DNA of 64,000 nt, from assembly GCA_026686845.1 (NCBI GenBank), contig JAIVEN010000007.1, forward strand, positions 37,507,001 to 37,571,000, read 5' to 3'. Position numbers and translations under genes: made by a program. Under the pieces are notes generated by a model. That model saw nothing but the letters and a program-made list of their open reading frames with translations. It was not told the origin of the DNA and did no database searches. Positions 10,366-23,439 of this stretch are shown here, one piece after another (position 1 is the first letter of the stretch; each line of letters starts with the position of its first letter). Origin of the DNA: Adenanthera pavonina (lineage: Eukaryota > Streptophyta > Magnoliopsida > Fabales > Fabaceae).

Positions 10366-13300
10366 TCATCGAGCTTCTAGTAAAGTCAAGGTTATTTCAT
10401 TAGTTGAACCCGAGTACATGTGATTTGAGGATGTATTTGCTTCAGATGTTGCCTTTCCTGTGAAAAAACCAGGTTGCTTAGGCTCATTCAATTCATTCTG
10501 ACTCCCCAACATGACAACAACAGATGACATGTTGGGTCTGTCTTCAGGATGTTGTTGGACACACAGAAGACTAATGTGGATGCACCGCATTATTTCTGAA
10601 ACAACATGCGTCTCCTCTATGTTTTTGTCCATCAATTCTAAAGCCTTCCCTTCTTTCCACAGCATCCATGCCTGAAACACAGTTTCTTTTCATGTTTTAC
10701 TACACTGACACACATATATATAATAAGGAACAAAATGTCTCACATACTTACATGACAAATAAGGTTATGAGATTGGTCTGCATTATAAAACCCTCTGTTT
10801 CTCTTCCCATATATAATTTCCATTATCAAAATACCAAAGCTGAAGACATCCGATTTTATAGAAAATAATCCATCTGCTGCATATTCTGATGCCATATAAC
10901 CACTACATAACACCATGTTAAATATAATAGTTGAAATTAATGAAGTTATCTAATTGAAAAAGAAGCTTGATATGAATAAAATAGACTTACTAGGTACCCA
11001 CTACTCTATTTGTATTGCCTTCTATTTGCTCTCCACCAAAAGTTTTAGCCATGCCAAAATCTGATATTTTTGGATTCAACTTATCATCGAGCAAAATATT
11101 ACTTGCCTTTAGATCTCTATGAATAATTCTCAATCTAGAATCTTGATGAAGATATATGAGTCCTCGAGCAATGCCGCAAACTATGTGGAAACGCTTTGGC
11201 CAATCTAGCAATTTACCCCGATTTTCATCTGTTACAAATTCCATACAAAATAAATAACCTATCCAGTTTAAAGGATGATTATCATGACTTGCTACTTAGC
11301 GACATCAGAAAGATATTTTCTTAAATTGGTACCAAAAATGAAGGAGTTCAAACTTCCATTTGGCATATACTCATAAACAAGCATCTTCTCCTGCCCTTGA
11401 ATGCAACAACCGAGAAGTTTTACAAGATTTCGATGTTGAAGTCTTGCAATTAGTCTCACTTCATTCTTGAACTCAATTAATCCTTGTCCTAAACTCTTTG
11501 AGAGTCTCTTCACAGCAATTAATTTCCCATTCACTAATTTTCCCTGCATAAATACATTGTAACTATATTGGCATGCACTTTAAAAACTAGAACTTCAATC
11601 GTTTTTTAAATGAAGTTACTCAAATTAATATAGAATACCTTATATACAGTTCCAAATCCCCCTTGTCCGATTTTGTTCTCTGGCGAGAAGTTATCTGTGG
11701 CATCAGCTATCGTTGGCAAGTCAAGCAAATTAAGGTCTACATCATCCTCAGATCCTTCACTGTGTTGATCTTCTTCTTTAATTCTTGATTTATCTGCAAA
11801 ATTGGACGAAAGTGTTTTTCTTTTTGACAAGCTGGACAAGAAACTTTTATGAAGTCACATAGCCAAAAAATTCAAGAAAATTTACCAATTATCTTTCTGC
11901 GAACCTTGTAGATACAATAACACCCAGCTAGAAGCATCCCTGAAATTGTAGCAATGGTGGTACCAACTATTATCATCAACTTCGTTCTGTGCCCATATTC
12001 CACTTCTTCATGATTGAATCATACCAAACAAAAAAACTATGTTCAATTCACAAATTGAAAGAGGGACCTGAATTTTTGTAAGATGAAAACGGACCCTTCA
12101 TAATTAAAAAACATTGAAGGACAATAAAAGTGCCATAGTTAATTTAAGTCCTTACCTAATTCTGAAGCAGCCATTCGTACATACAGATCTTGTCCTCCAG
12201 ATGCAAACTGCCTAATGTCAACAAGATCACCAAACCACATTGCACAACCACTCCCCTGTCCTCTCACGTCTGAATTTGCATAGGCCATACAAGAGCAATT
12301 ATTCAAGCACCTCTGTCTACGTTCCTCTAAGCCCATTGTCTCATCAAGCCAAGTATGTGTTGTATCCGGCACTTTCAATCCCTCCAATTTGATAAACCCA
12401 TCCCCAGAGCAGTTTAGAGGTTTATTTCGGACACACCCGTGAGACCAATCCATAGAATTCCACGCTTGCAATGACTTAGGACGGAACCCTTTTAAGCATT
12501 GACAAACTGGTGATTCAGTGATGATACAATTCCCATTGGCTCCACATAAACCATAATGGTCACAGTAGTCTACTGGCTTTGATTTATAAACCATCCAGTT
12601 TTTATTAGCTTCCACCCATACATATCGATACCGAATGTAATCAGTTTGGTTCATTACTATCCTTGAGTATACAGAACTGTTACTTAGGTAGTATGTGTAG
12701 GAGATCTCTTCCTTATTGTAGACGAATTTGAAGTAATAAACAGGGTTGGCTTTCACTTCTGGTGATCCACTTGTGTGGAGGCCATTCCACGGTCCAAATC
12801 TGCTATAAACTTTATCTCCCTTCATTAATGCTGAATCAGGATAGTTATGGTTATCTGTAACGCAAGAGAAGTCTCCTGGTGCTGGATCATCTGGACTCTT
12901 CCAAGCTGTAAGAGTCCAGTTCTTACCTTTCTTCAGGTCATATCCAAATTTCATACCTGGCATTAATGTATCCGACGGAAAGTCGAAGCTTTGCCATAAG
13001 TAATCTTCTGGGTTTGCTTCTTTTTCCTCTCTCACCACAAGATCGCCAGAATCTAGGAGCTGTGCCACTGGATTACGTGGTGTTTCCTCTGAGTTTGCGT
13101 GCCAAACGACAGTGGTGTTTTGGCGTAGGACGAGGTTGCCGGTGGTGGTTAATGTTAGAATACCTGATGAATCGTTGATTGGGTTGACTCTGTTTGCAAC
13201 CCAAACTACTGTCTGCATTGGGATTTTCCTGTACCAAATCCCAAGGTACCGTTTTTTTGATATGCCAGGACTGAAGAAACCAAGTTCGAATATTCCACCT

Positions 13301-13443
13301 TGAGAAACTAAGGTCATGCCATCTCTCATGAACTGGGTCGGAGCAATGGAGTCTCCTGCTACTGAAACTAAAAGAGAAGGGAGAAGTAGACAGGCAATGA
13401 TGCTCCCGAAAGAAAGAATACCCATCAAAATAATACAAGGCAA
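10366..13443 (-). CDS. G-type lectin S-receptor-like serine/threonine-protein kinase (copy 1)
   Basis: Plasma-membrane receptor kinase; ligand unknown. Seven exons on the minus strand: 13443-12156, 12002-11886, 11793-11639, 11543-11333, 11228-10991, 10902-10752, 10671-10366. All junctions are GT-AG and the sum is 2,466 nt, an 821-residue open frame. Order: signal peptide (about 1-30), bulb-type lectin domain, S-locus glycoprotein domain, EGF-like segment (DYCDHYGLCG), PAN/apple domain (CLNNCSCMAYANSD), one membrane span (exon 2), then the kinase. Kinase residues visible: P-loop GQGGFGTVYK (511-520), K532, HRDLK with D629, and DFG at 647-649. Odd: subdomain VIII reads GYMASEYA, so the usual SPE/APE is ASE (674-676), with proline lost. 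A second ATG at codon 7 aligns better with the start of the neighbouring paralogue, giving 815 residues. A TATA-like stretch lies near 13500. Related Arabidopsis genes include At4g27290. Confidence 0.93.
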
Positions 13444-13509
13444 TTTGCACCACTTTGTATAATAGCTAAATATGTTGACAGAGATTTTGTAGCTGAGGAT
13501 AATATATAT

Positions 13510-13634
13510 AATGTCAGTGACTGAGTTTTAGGATTTATGCTGCGTATGCATTATATATGCTGACTCCAATTGATCTTCATGGTTATACGATATGTATCTT
13601 CCGTTACCAGTGGTACAGAAAATTAAGTCTAAAC

Positions 13635-13670
<36 letters not shown>

Positions 13671-15150
13671 CTTTGGTATAGCCGTTAGTGACTACCACTA
13701 AATTTAAGAGTCAACGTCAACGTTGATGTGTAATATTTCAAACCCACTAGCTTCGACAAGGCCCATTGGCCATGATTTTCTTTTCACAATCGATCCATTG
13801 CAGCCGGCATGTAGGAATATGATGGAAATGAAATGAAGATTTTGGAGTGAGAACAATGAATGGGTTTGGCGGAGATGCCACATACTTTTGACTATCAACT
13901 AACTTATTGAAAGGGCGAATCAAGTGCAGATTGGAGAATTATGGAAAGCCTTGGCGAGAACTGAACTCTGGTTACCGTAGCACTGATTAGTTAATTTACT
14001 CCTTGTTCCATGAAGGACTCAGTTTTAGCAAGTATTGCAGTGTGGGCTCTGAAGCTGCCGTGAGTGAAAGTTTAAACGGTTGCTAGTGTGCAATTACGAA
14101 GCAGTGGAATTGTGGTTCACTGTTTTGAAACGTATCAGAATGGATTACCTTTGAATATCAAAGCATCACTTATTGCCGTGCAAGACGGGTACTATTCTAA
14201 TTTCTAAGCAACTATGCTTGATAAGGCCACATGCCTTTTGACCAAACTGCCCAGGATACAATATATACTTGTGGACTCAGAGGCAGCTAAAGGGGACTTT
14301 TCGGACATACATTCCCGCGTCTTGTAGACTTGAATTTCAAAAACCATTTGTGTGCGTTCTCATTGCCTTCTTTTTCAACATAAATGAAGATTAACTATCA
14401 ACATCCCCTTCTTTTACTTTCATGTTTTTCTCTTATTTATTTGCTAATTTCTAGCAAGAGTTCTGTTGAAATAATTGCAGGGAAGGTTATTTCATTGACT
14501 GCGTCAGTTGCATTGCCTTTTAGGAGAGGACTTTCTTTCAAGTATAATTTCTAGCAGAAATGATTTTTCCAAGAAGTGTTTATGACTTTCTTTCAAGTAT
14601 CATATTAATTGAGGGAAAATATTTAGGAGAGGAAATTAAGACATTTTAAATTGAGAAAAAAAGATTTTTAGAGTTTAAAATTAGAGATTTTATTTTGATG
14701 GTATTTTAATTTTTTATTGTAGATTGTAAGTATCAATCATCTACAGTAAAAACTAATTTTCCTCGAGGTACAAGTAGACTCCTCCTAATTAAGGTTGTTC
14801 TATACACAGGTTAAAATAAAAAAAAATTAACCACTTACTTAAGAAATAAAAGTTTCTACCACTCACGTCAATCTGAGTTGACGGTGATATTAATTTTTAA
14901 AAATAATCTTTGAAAAACTAATTAAATTATTTATAATATAATTTAAAAAATACAAACAAACTTGGCAAAATTTCCTTTTCGTGGATGAATCCATTTTAGG
15001 CTATTTTTGGAAGAATGCTTCATTCCAAAGAAAATAATGCAACACATGACAAAAAAACAAGGATTATTTTTAACTAGCTAGGACTGTGGTAATGTTATTA
15101 GAAAACTCCTAATTATCAATTAAAGTACAATATCTCCAACATACTCTAAA
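13510..15150. other. Intergenic region between the two receptor kinases
   Basis: It holds the promoter side of copy 1 and the downstream side of copy 2. There is an (AAT)n microsatellite at 13635-13669. No further gene is recognised; the open frame at 13704-13898 on the minus strand has no features of a real gene. Confidence 0.5.
13635..13669. repeat. (AAT)n microsatellite
   Basis: About eleven uninterrupted AAT/ATA triplets lie roughly 190-225 bases upstream of the start codon of copy 1 of the receptor kinase. Confidence 0.95.
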
Positions 15151-15152
15151 TA

Positions 15153-18100
15153 TCATCGAGCTTCTAATTGAGAAATTGTTATTTCATTAGTTGATCCATA
15201 TTCTAACTGAGTTGATGAAGAATTTGCTTCAACTGACAGTTTCTTCATATAAAAACCAGGCTGCTTAGGCTCTCCCAATTCTATCAGACTTCCCAACATA
15301 AGAACCACTGATGACATGGTAGGTCTATCTTCCGGATTATGTTGAACACACAAGAGACCAATATGAATGCAACGCAGCACTTCTAATTCATTGCACGAGT
15401 CATCAATGTTTTTATCAATTAATCCTAGAACACTTCCTTCTTTCCATTGTATCCATGCCTAAAACGCACAAAAATCTGCTTGTCACGTATCAATTTCACA
15501 AGGATCAACAACAAAAATGTACAATAGGTACTTACATGGCTAACAAGGTTATTAGTATTGTCTGCATGATAAAATCCTCTGTTTTTCTTGCCAGTTATTA
15601 TCTCTAGTATTAGAACACCAAAACTGAAAACATCAGATTTCACCGAAAATAATCCATCAGCAGCATATTCTGGTGACATGTATCCACTGCAGAGCTCATT
15701 TGCATTAAAAATTGTTAATACGTAGTAAACATATGATAAGCATATATGGAACGTGATAGCTATATATTAAAGCACTTACTAGGTTCCTACTACTCTACTT
15801 GTATTTCCTTCAATCTGGTTACCTCCAAAAGTTCTAGCCAATCCAAAATCTGATATTTTAGGATTCAACCCGTCATCTAATAAAATGTTGCTTGCTTTGA
15901 GATCCCTATGAATGATTCTTAATCTAGAATCTTGATGGAGATATAGAAGTCCTCGGGCGATTCCACAAATAATGTTGAAGCGCTTAGACCAATTGAGTAC
16001 TTTACCTCTATTGTTATCTGTTTCATCCATATTAATTATTTATTTGCAAAATATCAAGTTTCATTGAGTTTCTAGTGCACTATATTCGCACAATAAACAT
16101 AAAGTTAACAGTCATGCAATATTCATACCAAATATGAAGGAGTCCAAGCTACCATGAGGCATGTATTCATAGACTAACATTTTCTCTTGCTCTTGTATGC
16201 AACATCCAAGTAGCTTGACCAGATTTCGGTGCTGAAGTTTCGCAATCAGTTTTACTTCATTTCTGAACTCAATTACTCCTTGTCCTGAACTTTTTGAAAG
16301 CCTTTTCACAGCAATTTCTTGCTTATTTTCTAATTTTCCCTGCATTTGAATAAATTTTCAGACATAGATATGGAGATAATCATTATAGGTTATTACTTGT
16401 TTATAAATTACATTTCATCCTAAAACTTACCCGGTATACAGGTCCAAAGCCACCTTCTCCAATCTTTTTTTTCATCGAGAAGTTATCAGTGGCCATAGCT
16501 ATTGTAGACAGCTCAAGCAATGGGAGATCCAGATCTTCCTCTTGTCCTTCACTACTTTGCTCTCCTAAATTTTTTGGGTTCTCTAACAAAATGGAAATTG
16601 GTTTCGTTAAAACACACGGCATGATAAGATGATACAGATAAATATAAATGTTTGATAAGAAAAAGATACATATCACCCTATCAATATATATTGCCTTCAA
16701 GTTACAGAACTCCCTAAATCTATCATAAAGACATTAAACTGAAAAGGTTTCTCCTGTCAATTGAAAAAAAAATTTGATTTTTTAACTTTCTTGATATCCT
16801 TGATGTCTTACTTGGGGGTCAAAAGAAAATTAGCACCTTTATTTTTATATTCAGAGCAGGCATTAGTCCAACCTAACAGGTGCATCACTTGTGGAAACAA
16901 GTTTAAGATAAATATAATACAGGGAAAAAAAAAAAAGTTTGTGCAAAGATGTACTTACAATCCTGCAAAATTTCTTGACCTAGGTATAAATTATATACAG
17001 ATTCCTTTGATTTGATGATGTATATGTTTTCAACTTCAATTAGTTTCCAAGAATTTACTTTGTTGACACTCAACACTCGTATGAAGCCCCAAAAAAAATT
17101 GCAGCCTTAAAAATTAGCAAGTGACCTTACCAGTCTTTTTTCTTTGTACTTTTCTGATGTAGCAAATCCCAATTAAAAGCATACCAAAAACAATGGGTAT
17201 AATGGTAGCAACTGCTATTGTTATCTTCTTCCTGGCTTCATTTTGTGAGCCTTCAATAAACAGGGGAAAGAAAAAGAAGAAGAAGCAATGGTTAAACGAC
17301 AAGTTGAAGGAGTGACTTGAGTCTTCTCATAAACAAAAAAGCCTTGATGAGCGAAAAATATAGTCCCTACCAAGTTCTGAAGCATCCATTCGAATATACA
17401 AATCCTGTCCCCCAACAGAAAACTGTCTGAGGTCAATTAGATCTCCAAACCACATGGCACAACCACCACCTTGCCCTCCTATATCTGAATTTGCGTAGGC
17501 CATACAGGAACAATTGTTCAAGCACTTCTGTCTGCATTCCTCTAGGCCTATTGTCTCATCCAACCAAGTATGCGTAGTATCAGGCACCTTCATCCCACTC
17601 ATTTTGATAAACCCAACCTTGCTTTTGTCCTCGCAATTCAATTCTACATTTCGAGCGCAACCTTCAGACCAGTCTATTGAGTTCCAATTTTGTGGTGATT
17701 TAGGCTTGAACCCTTTCAAGCATTGGCACACTGGAGAATTAGAAAGGATACAATTTCCATAGGGTCCACATAGCCCGTAAGTGTCACAATAGTCTTGTGG
17801 AATGGACGAATAAATCCTCCAGGTTTTATCAGTCTCTACCCATGCATAGCGATAACGAACATAATTGGCTTGGTTCATCGTCAATCTTGTAATTACAGAA
17901 TCATTCGTGAGACTGTACAAATAGTAGACCTCATTTTTGTTGGCCACAAACGTGTAATTAAACACAGGATTTGGCTTTAGTTCTGGCGAGCCACTAAATC
18001 CCATGCCATTCCAAGGTCCTGTTCTGAACAACTTTGAATCTCCTTTCAACATATAAAAGTCAGGATAGTTATTGAGGGCCACAGTCATAGAAAAATCTCC

Positions 18101-18658
18101 TGGAGATGGATCTTCTGGACTCTTCCAAGCTGTTAAACGCCTATTCAAACCTGTTGTTAGGTCGCTTCCTAATTTCATCTCTGGTAACAGTGTGTCAGTC
18201 GGAAAGTCGAAGCTTTGCCACAAAAAGACTTTTGGGTTTGCTTCTTCCTCATCTCTCACCACAAGATTCCCGGAATCCAGGAGCTCAGCTACCGGATTCT
18301 GCACTTGATTCAGCGAAGTTGAGTACCATATGACAGTCTCATTTTGAGTGAGGACAAGACTGCCTGTGGTGTTCAGCGTTAAGGTAGCAGCAGAGGAATC
18401 GTTGATGGGGTTGTCTCTATTTGCTACCCAAACCACTGTCTGAATTGGGATGTTCTTGTACCAAATTCCCAGATAGTATTTACCGGAGTTTCCAGGACTG
18501 AAGAAACCAAGTTCAAAGCTTTCACCTTTGGAAACTAATGTCATGCCACCACTGATCATTAGCGAATTGGACTGAAGGATGGAATCTGCTGCCATGGAAG
18601 CTTGAAGAGAAGCGACAAGTAGATAGGAAAGGACCCCCAGGAAAGAAAGAATGTCCAT
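15153..18658 (-). CDS. G-type lectin S-receptor-like serine/threonine-protein kinase (copy 2)
   Basis: Tandem paralogue of the gene at 10366-13443, same strand, same architecture. Seven exons: 18658-17371, 17250-17131, 16582-16431, 16339-16129, 16017-15780, 15686-15536, 15458-15153; GT-AG throughout; 2,466 nt, 821 residues. Exon sizes match copy 1 except exons 2 and 3 (120 and 152 here against 117 and 155), which compensate. Order: signal peptide (ending near AADSI), bulb lectin, S-locus glycoprotein domain, EGF-like segment (DYCDTYGLCG), PAN domain (CLNNCSCMAYANSD), membrane span (VATIIPIVFGMLLIGICYI), kinase. Kinase motifs are complete: GEGGFGPVYR (511-520), K532, HRDLK with D629, DFG at 647, SPE at 674-676. 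It is an RD-type kinase and likely active. Members of this family act in defence, stress or recognition signalling; the ligand here is unknown. Confidence 0.94.
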
Positions 18659-21130
18659 CGAATTCTAAAATTTTTCAGAACAGGTATGAATGACGAAAAT
18701 GGCTCCTGAATTTGTAAAGCAGGACGAGTTGAGACATCATGTAGTGAAGATTGTGCAAAAATTCCTACTTACCATGACACATAATTCAACACCTACCAAG
18801 ATTGATTGATATCTTACAATTGAATAGAATACGAAATTAAAAGAGGGATGAATTTTTTATTGCCTTGCCCCTGGCTGATACCATTGTGAATCAATGTTCT
18901 TTCCGGTTTGGCAGTTTCTGTGATGGACAATGGCTAACCTGGGCCCAAATATTACCTAAGCATCAACAAAATATTTAAGTTCGCGAATTTTCTTCTCTAG
19001 GAAAGCCAAAGTCGTGGCATGAGACATCTGTGTAAGACTTGATGATTAATTTCTTGTCAAATCATCCAAATCTTCGAGAAGGAATGATGTAAGGGAATAC
19101 ATATTATCAAAAAACTATATATTGATTTTTACCCAACAAAATCTAGGATCAATATCAGTCGGTCTTAAAGGTCAACTACATGCATGTCATTGCAAAGGAT
19201 TTAATACTGATTCACAAAAAGTGGAAGTGAAGGTAATGTGCATTGACCAATTCATCTTGACTTTGGTTACTAGGGCTCTTGTTTTTTGAGCAAGTGGATA
19301 AAGTTAATACTTATTATTTATGTATGGAGTAAACTCAATTAGAATAAATTTATCCTTTATCTCCATATTTTAAAAAAGATTAATCCTTACCACCAGTAGG
19401 ATACTTTTAATTCCATCCAAAAGGCATTTTGCATTACTTTGATATTGAAAAAAATGGAATTATGCATTGTCAAAAATGTTTTTGGTTAAAAAGCTTAAAT
19501 TTTAAGATAATTCAAAAATATATTAGAAGTATAGAAATCAACTTTAAATTTGAGTTATAATATTTTTTATGAGATGAATTATAATATTTTTACTCAATTT
19601 AAATTTTGTTTTGAAACATCTCAAAAGAACTTTAAAAATTTAAAGTCTTTGAATGTAAATATTTAACTTGAGTTTCTTAAATTATAGTTTTTATTAAATA
19701 ATTTCAATAGAATAACAAAAACAAATGATGCTATTTCTATTTTTTTCCCTCTTTGAATTGATAATTTTATTGTGGTAATTTAGATTATTTCCAAAAATTA
19801 TCTGTGATTACTTATTATGTTGAAATTATTTGAGCAATCAAATATAAAAAAAAAATTGTAAAGCAAAGGAATCCACCGAATTATGGAAAGAGTGACTGAC
19901 TGAGTATGTGTAAGATTTTCTTATAATTTAGATATTCTGAAATTAAATTACCTCTTGTGTGTGGATGATAGTGACAAAAAGACTAAAAGTATGCGTTGAG
20001 ATCGTTGAAGTTGATTTTTGGTGGAGTTGTTGAAGTTGCTTTTTGGTGAAGTTGTATGAGATATATATAGAAGTTAATGATGGAGAGTACGTTTAATTAA
20101 AAAAGAAAAAAATAAAATAAAAATGATCAAAATAACTAAAATTTTCATAGGGGCAAAAACTCAGAGGATCTGAATATCTGTATAAAACTTTCTTTGCTTT
20201 TTAATTCGATTTTTTTTTTATATGATATTGGAAAATATTCAACAAATCGACTGATACAGAAAGACTCCATTATTAACCTTGCTGTGAGCAAAGTGCGTGG
20301 AAATCCCAGAGAGCAGTTCTGCATAACAAATAACTTGAGCAACACCGCCAAGCCTGAGAATATTCATTTAATTGCGTATAGCAGCAATAAGGGAGAACTT
20401 GTACGCAGTTGTGTATGAGGTGTTGAAGGGATTTACGACCCCAAATCTTTTTGAAATTGTTTGGGAAGGATCGATCATGACGCCACATGAATTATATTCA
20501 ACCCCCCTTCATGCGTCGATCTCGTTGTTCTCGTGGAACAAGACTAAGATAAAAGAAAGAAATGAAAGCAAAGAGAGGCGATCGATGTTGATAGTGAATG
20601 TCAATTTTTGCACATGAAGAAGAGACAAGACCTCGAATACACCCTCCAATTTTTGGTCATTCATCACCGTACACGACGAGGATGACGTAGGTTTGTAGTA
20701 CCTTGGTTATTCACTAGTATTGTCAGAGGTTATTTGCTAGAATTGTCAGAACAGTACTTTCAGGCTGAACACGTCCTAGGTTTCACCCTTAGAGAGGAAA
20801 TCCAGGGCATGTGAAGTGTATGGAGACGGATCGTTTCGACTCTTCCCCTGTCAGATATGCCTATATAGACTAGTTCTTAGGTCCCTTCCAAACCTGGCAC
20901 CTATTCTACGAAAAATCTCCTCTTCATAAAAATATTTCTTAAAAAATACCTATATAATAATCAAGGTATGCCACAAATAGGCTTCTGGGCGACTGGGCCG
21001 GCTTCTTTTTCATCCATACCACCATTAGATTTTCCAGACTCTGATGAGATTGATGGACCATTGAATTCTGTGCCTGTATTGACATATCCGCCGTATAGCA
21101 GTGCCCTTTTGTACAGGTGAAGAAATGTCG
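18659..21130. other. Intergenic region upstream of receptor kinase copy 2
   Basis: It carries the promoter of copy 2. The block 20190-20620 is less A+T-rich and has overlapping open frames on both strands, but no domain was recognised. 20690-21130 is likewise unassigned. Confidence 0.4.
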
Positions 21131-21133
21131 GTG

Positions 21134-21420
21134 CTCTTATATTAATATTTCGTAATTAATATAACATTATTTTAATTGAATCACGTGAATTAATAATTAA
21201 AATTAAAATTAATTAATTATCTTAATTTTTTTTAAAATTTCAATATTTTTTTAAAATTAATCTTATTTAATCTCTCTCTCTTTCTCTTTAAATATATTAA
21301 ATAGGAGCATTTTTTTAAAAATGTATAATAAATACTACCTCGTATACTGTAAATGGTCCTATATTTAGGATCGGGATAAAAGATCATATATATAGGACCA
21401 GAGGTAGTATAAGACCCTTT
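21134..21420 (+). repeat. Dispersed repeat R1, copy A
   Basis: About 285 bp running from an AATTAATATAACATT region through a CTCTCTCTCTTTCTCTTTA tract, TATATTAAATAGGA, ATGTATAATAAATA, and ending near TATATAGGACCAGAGG. It is the first of three copies (see 21425-22180 and 23440-23700). The family is probably a small non-autonomous element, but I could not define its termini. Confidence 0.7.
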
Positions 21421-21424
21421 TAAC

Positions 21425-22180
21425 CGAAACACATGAATTAAGAATTAAAATTAAAACTAATTAGTTACCTCTATTTCTCTAAAAATCCTAACATTTTTTC
21501 AAAACTACCCTTATTTAATTTCTCTCTCTTTCTCTTTGGATACATTAAATAGGAATATTTTTTCTGTAAATGTATAATAAATAATACCTCATATATTATA
21601 AATGATCTTATATTTAAGACTAGGACTAAAGATCTTATATATAGGATTAGAACTATCAATTCGGGCCGGCCCGGCCCAAATCGGGCCGGGCCCAATTAGG
21701 GCCGGGCCAAAAAGCCCTAATTGAAAAATGGGCTTGGTTTTCCAAGCCCGAGCCCGCGGGATCGGGCCTATGGGCCGGCCCATGGGCTTTTTTTAATTTT
21801 TTAATATTTTTTTAATGTTTTTTAATAAATTTTTTATACAATTATTTAAATTAATACAACTAATTATCATCATAATTTAAATTAATATAACTAATTATCA
21901 TCATAATTCATCAAAAACTAACATAATATTTAAATTTTTCAATTTATATATTACTAATTAATAAAATAATATGTATTTTTTAATATTTTAAACCAAAAAC
22001 AAAAGAAAAAAAAAAGTCTAGGGCTTTCGGGCCGGGCCCAAATGGGCCGGGCTCAAAAAGCCCGAATTATGTATTTACTCCCGAAATTGAGGCCCGAGCC
22101 CGCTTATTTTTCGGGCTTTTCGGGCCGGCCCGTCGGGCTTGGCCCATTTTGACGGCTCTATATAGGATCCGAGGAAGTAG
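21425..22180 (+). repeat. Dispersed repeat R1, copy B, split by a hAT element
   Basis: Direct repeat of copy A: the same CTCTCTCTTTCTCTTT tract, ACATTAAATAGGA, ATGTATAATAAATAATACCTC and TATATATAGGA landmarks. The copy is interrupted at 21648-22160 by a hAT-like element, after which TATAGGATCCGAGGAAGTA continues the end of the repeat seen in copy A (TATAGGACCAGAGGTAGTA). Confidence 0.75.
21648..22160. mobile_element. hAT-like MITE, GGGCC-rich ends
   Basis: A 513-bp element with an 8-bp target duplication TATAGGAT at 21640-21647 and 22161-22168. Termini are imperfect inverted repeats: TAGAACTATCAATTCGGGCC at the left and, read on the other strand, TAGAGCCGTCAAAATGGGCC at the right. Both subterminal regions are packed with GGGCC/GGCCC/CGGGCTT words and the centre is A+T-rich. 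TAGRR-CRTCAA ends plus an 8-bp duplication are diagnostic of plant hAT elements. No transposase. It sits inside copy B of repeat R1, which fixes its borders. Confidence 0.9.
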
Positions 22181-22245
22181 CAAAGATGGCATATGCATGT
22201 CTTTTTTTTTTTGGGCCAGGATACCAGATGCATGGTCGACTGGGT

Positions 22246-22807
22246 CAGGGCCGGCTATATTTTGGAGCTCCCAGCAAAATTTTTAAGAGGCACCTAATAT
22301 AACATACATTTTTATATCATTTTGCTAACTTTCTCATCAAGATTTCATACTTTTAAAATATAGTATAATTAATCAATTTAAACAAACTTGTAATAAAGTT
22401 GATCTCAGATAGAATTTAAACAATTTTAATTTTAAAAAAAATCATATTTTGACATTAGCATTTGTCATGAATATTGTCAATAAAGCAATGCATGCATTTA
22501 AATATTGGCATTAATTTCTTTTGTTAACACTTCTCTCAATACCTTCAATTTTGAAAAAGAATTTAAGACAGTCAATATAAAAATGTGTTCTAAAATTAAA
22601 AAATTTTTTTAAAATAGATACAATTTCTTTCAATTCATCATCTACCGTTTTAAATTTTTGGGATAAATAAAAAATTTAAAAATTGTTTCATATTTTAAAT
22701 TGATTTTAAACAGATACACAAGATATAAAGAGGGGGTACAAAGCTTTTTTTTTTTTTGGAGGCCTAAGGCTATTGCCTCAGTTGCCATGACATTAGCCAC
22801 GGCCTTG
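22246..22807. mobile_element. hAT-like MITE with CARGGCCG ends
   Basis: A 562-bp element starting CAGGGCCGGC and ending with CGGCCTTG (CAAGGCCG on the other strand). It is flanked by GACTGGGT (22238-22245) and GATTGGGT (22808-22815), an 8-bp duplication with one difference. The interior is A+T-rich; a GGCCTAAGGC...GCCTCAGT passage near the right end is typical of this abundant plant hAT-derived family. Non-coding. Confidence 0.75.
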
Positions 22808-22815
22808 GATTGGGT

Positions 22816-23435
22816 TGATCCGAAGGCAGACAGAAAGTGCAAGATCTATAGAGCAAAATACACAGTACGTTCTAGTATATATTTTCACTCTTGTTCATGC
22901 ATGGTGCTCCCCTGTTGACTTGGAAGTGTGTTGGCGTAGAAAGAAGCATCGCAGAATGCCATGATGGCTGGAATTTCAATGAACTATATATATGTTTAAC
23001 AAGTCACAACCAATAGTAATCCGAGCTTAATTATATAAAAACAGACATGATCCCCGTGATAATCATATATAGCTGCGTTAGAAATCAAGTTAAGATCCAT
23101 GGAGGATGGATATATGAAAATGAACCTGCTTGGGATTCAAATTAATCAACCCCCAAATATACATTTATTAATTTATATGTTGTGACTTTGGTAGAAGCAG
23201 CCACCCCGATCGATTCTATATATATATATATATATATGTATCCCACAAATAAAATAAAAACGTCGTTCATTATATGGCTCATGGTTAGTAGTAAAATATT
23301 ATATTTAGTTTAAGGCATCAACTTCTATAGAACACAAACACACATTTCAAACTCTATCTTAATCCTAGAACGAGAGGAGTGCGAATACGAATATATAATT
23401 AATTATGTATGCCAAAGGCTCTTTGGAACACTAAG
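22816..23435. other. Intergenic stretch with a TA microsatellite
   Basis: No gene seen. A (TA)n run lies at about 23216-23239. Confidence 0.5.
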
Positions 23436-23439
23436 TTTA

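Noticed and set aside
12966..13453. Open frames on both strands overlapping exon 1 of receptor kinase copy 1
   Set aside because: They are shadows of the S-domain exon; the minus-strand lectin frame has domain structure and conserved splice sites and explains the region. The same holds for 17514-18333 over copy 2.
13635..13669. AAT repeat considered as a regulatory element
   Set aside because: A plain microsatellite; nothing in the sequence indicates a regulatory role.
20194..20617. Overlapping frames on both strands
   Set aside because: Slightly higher G+C than the flanks, but no start context, splice sites or domain that would support a gene.
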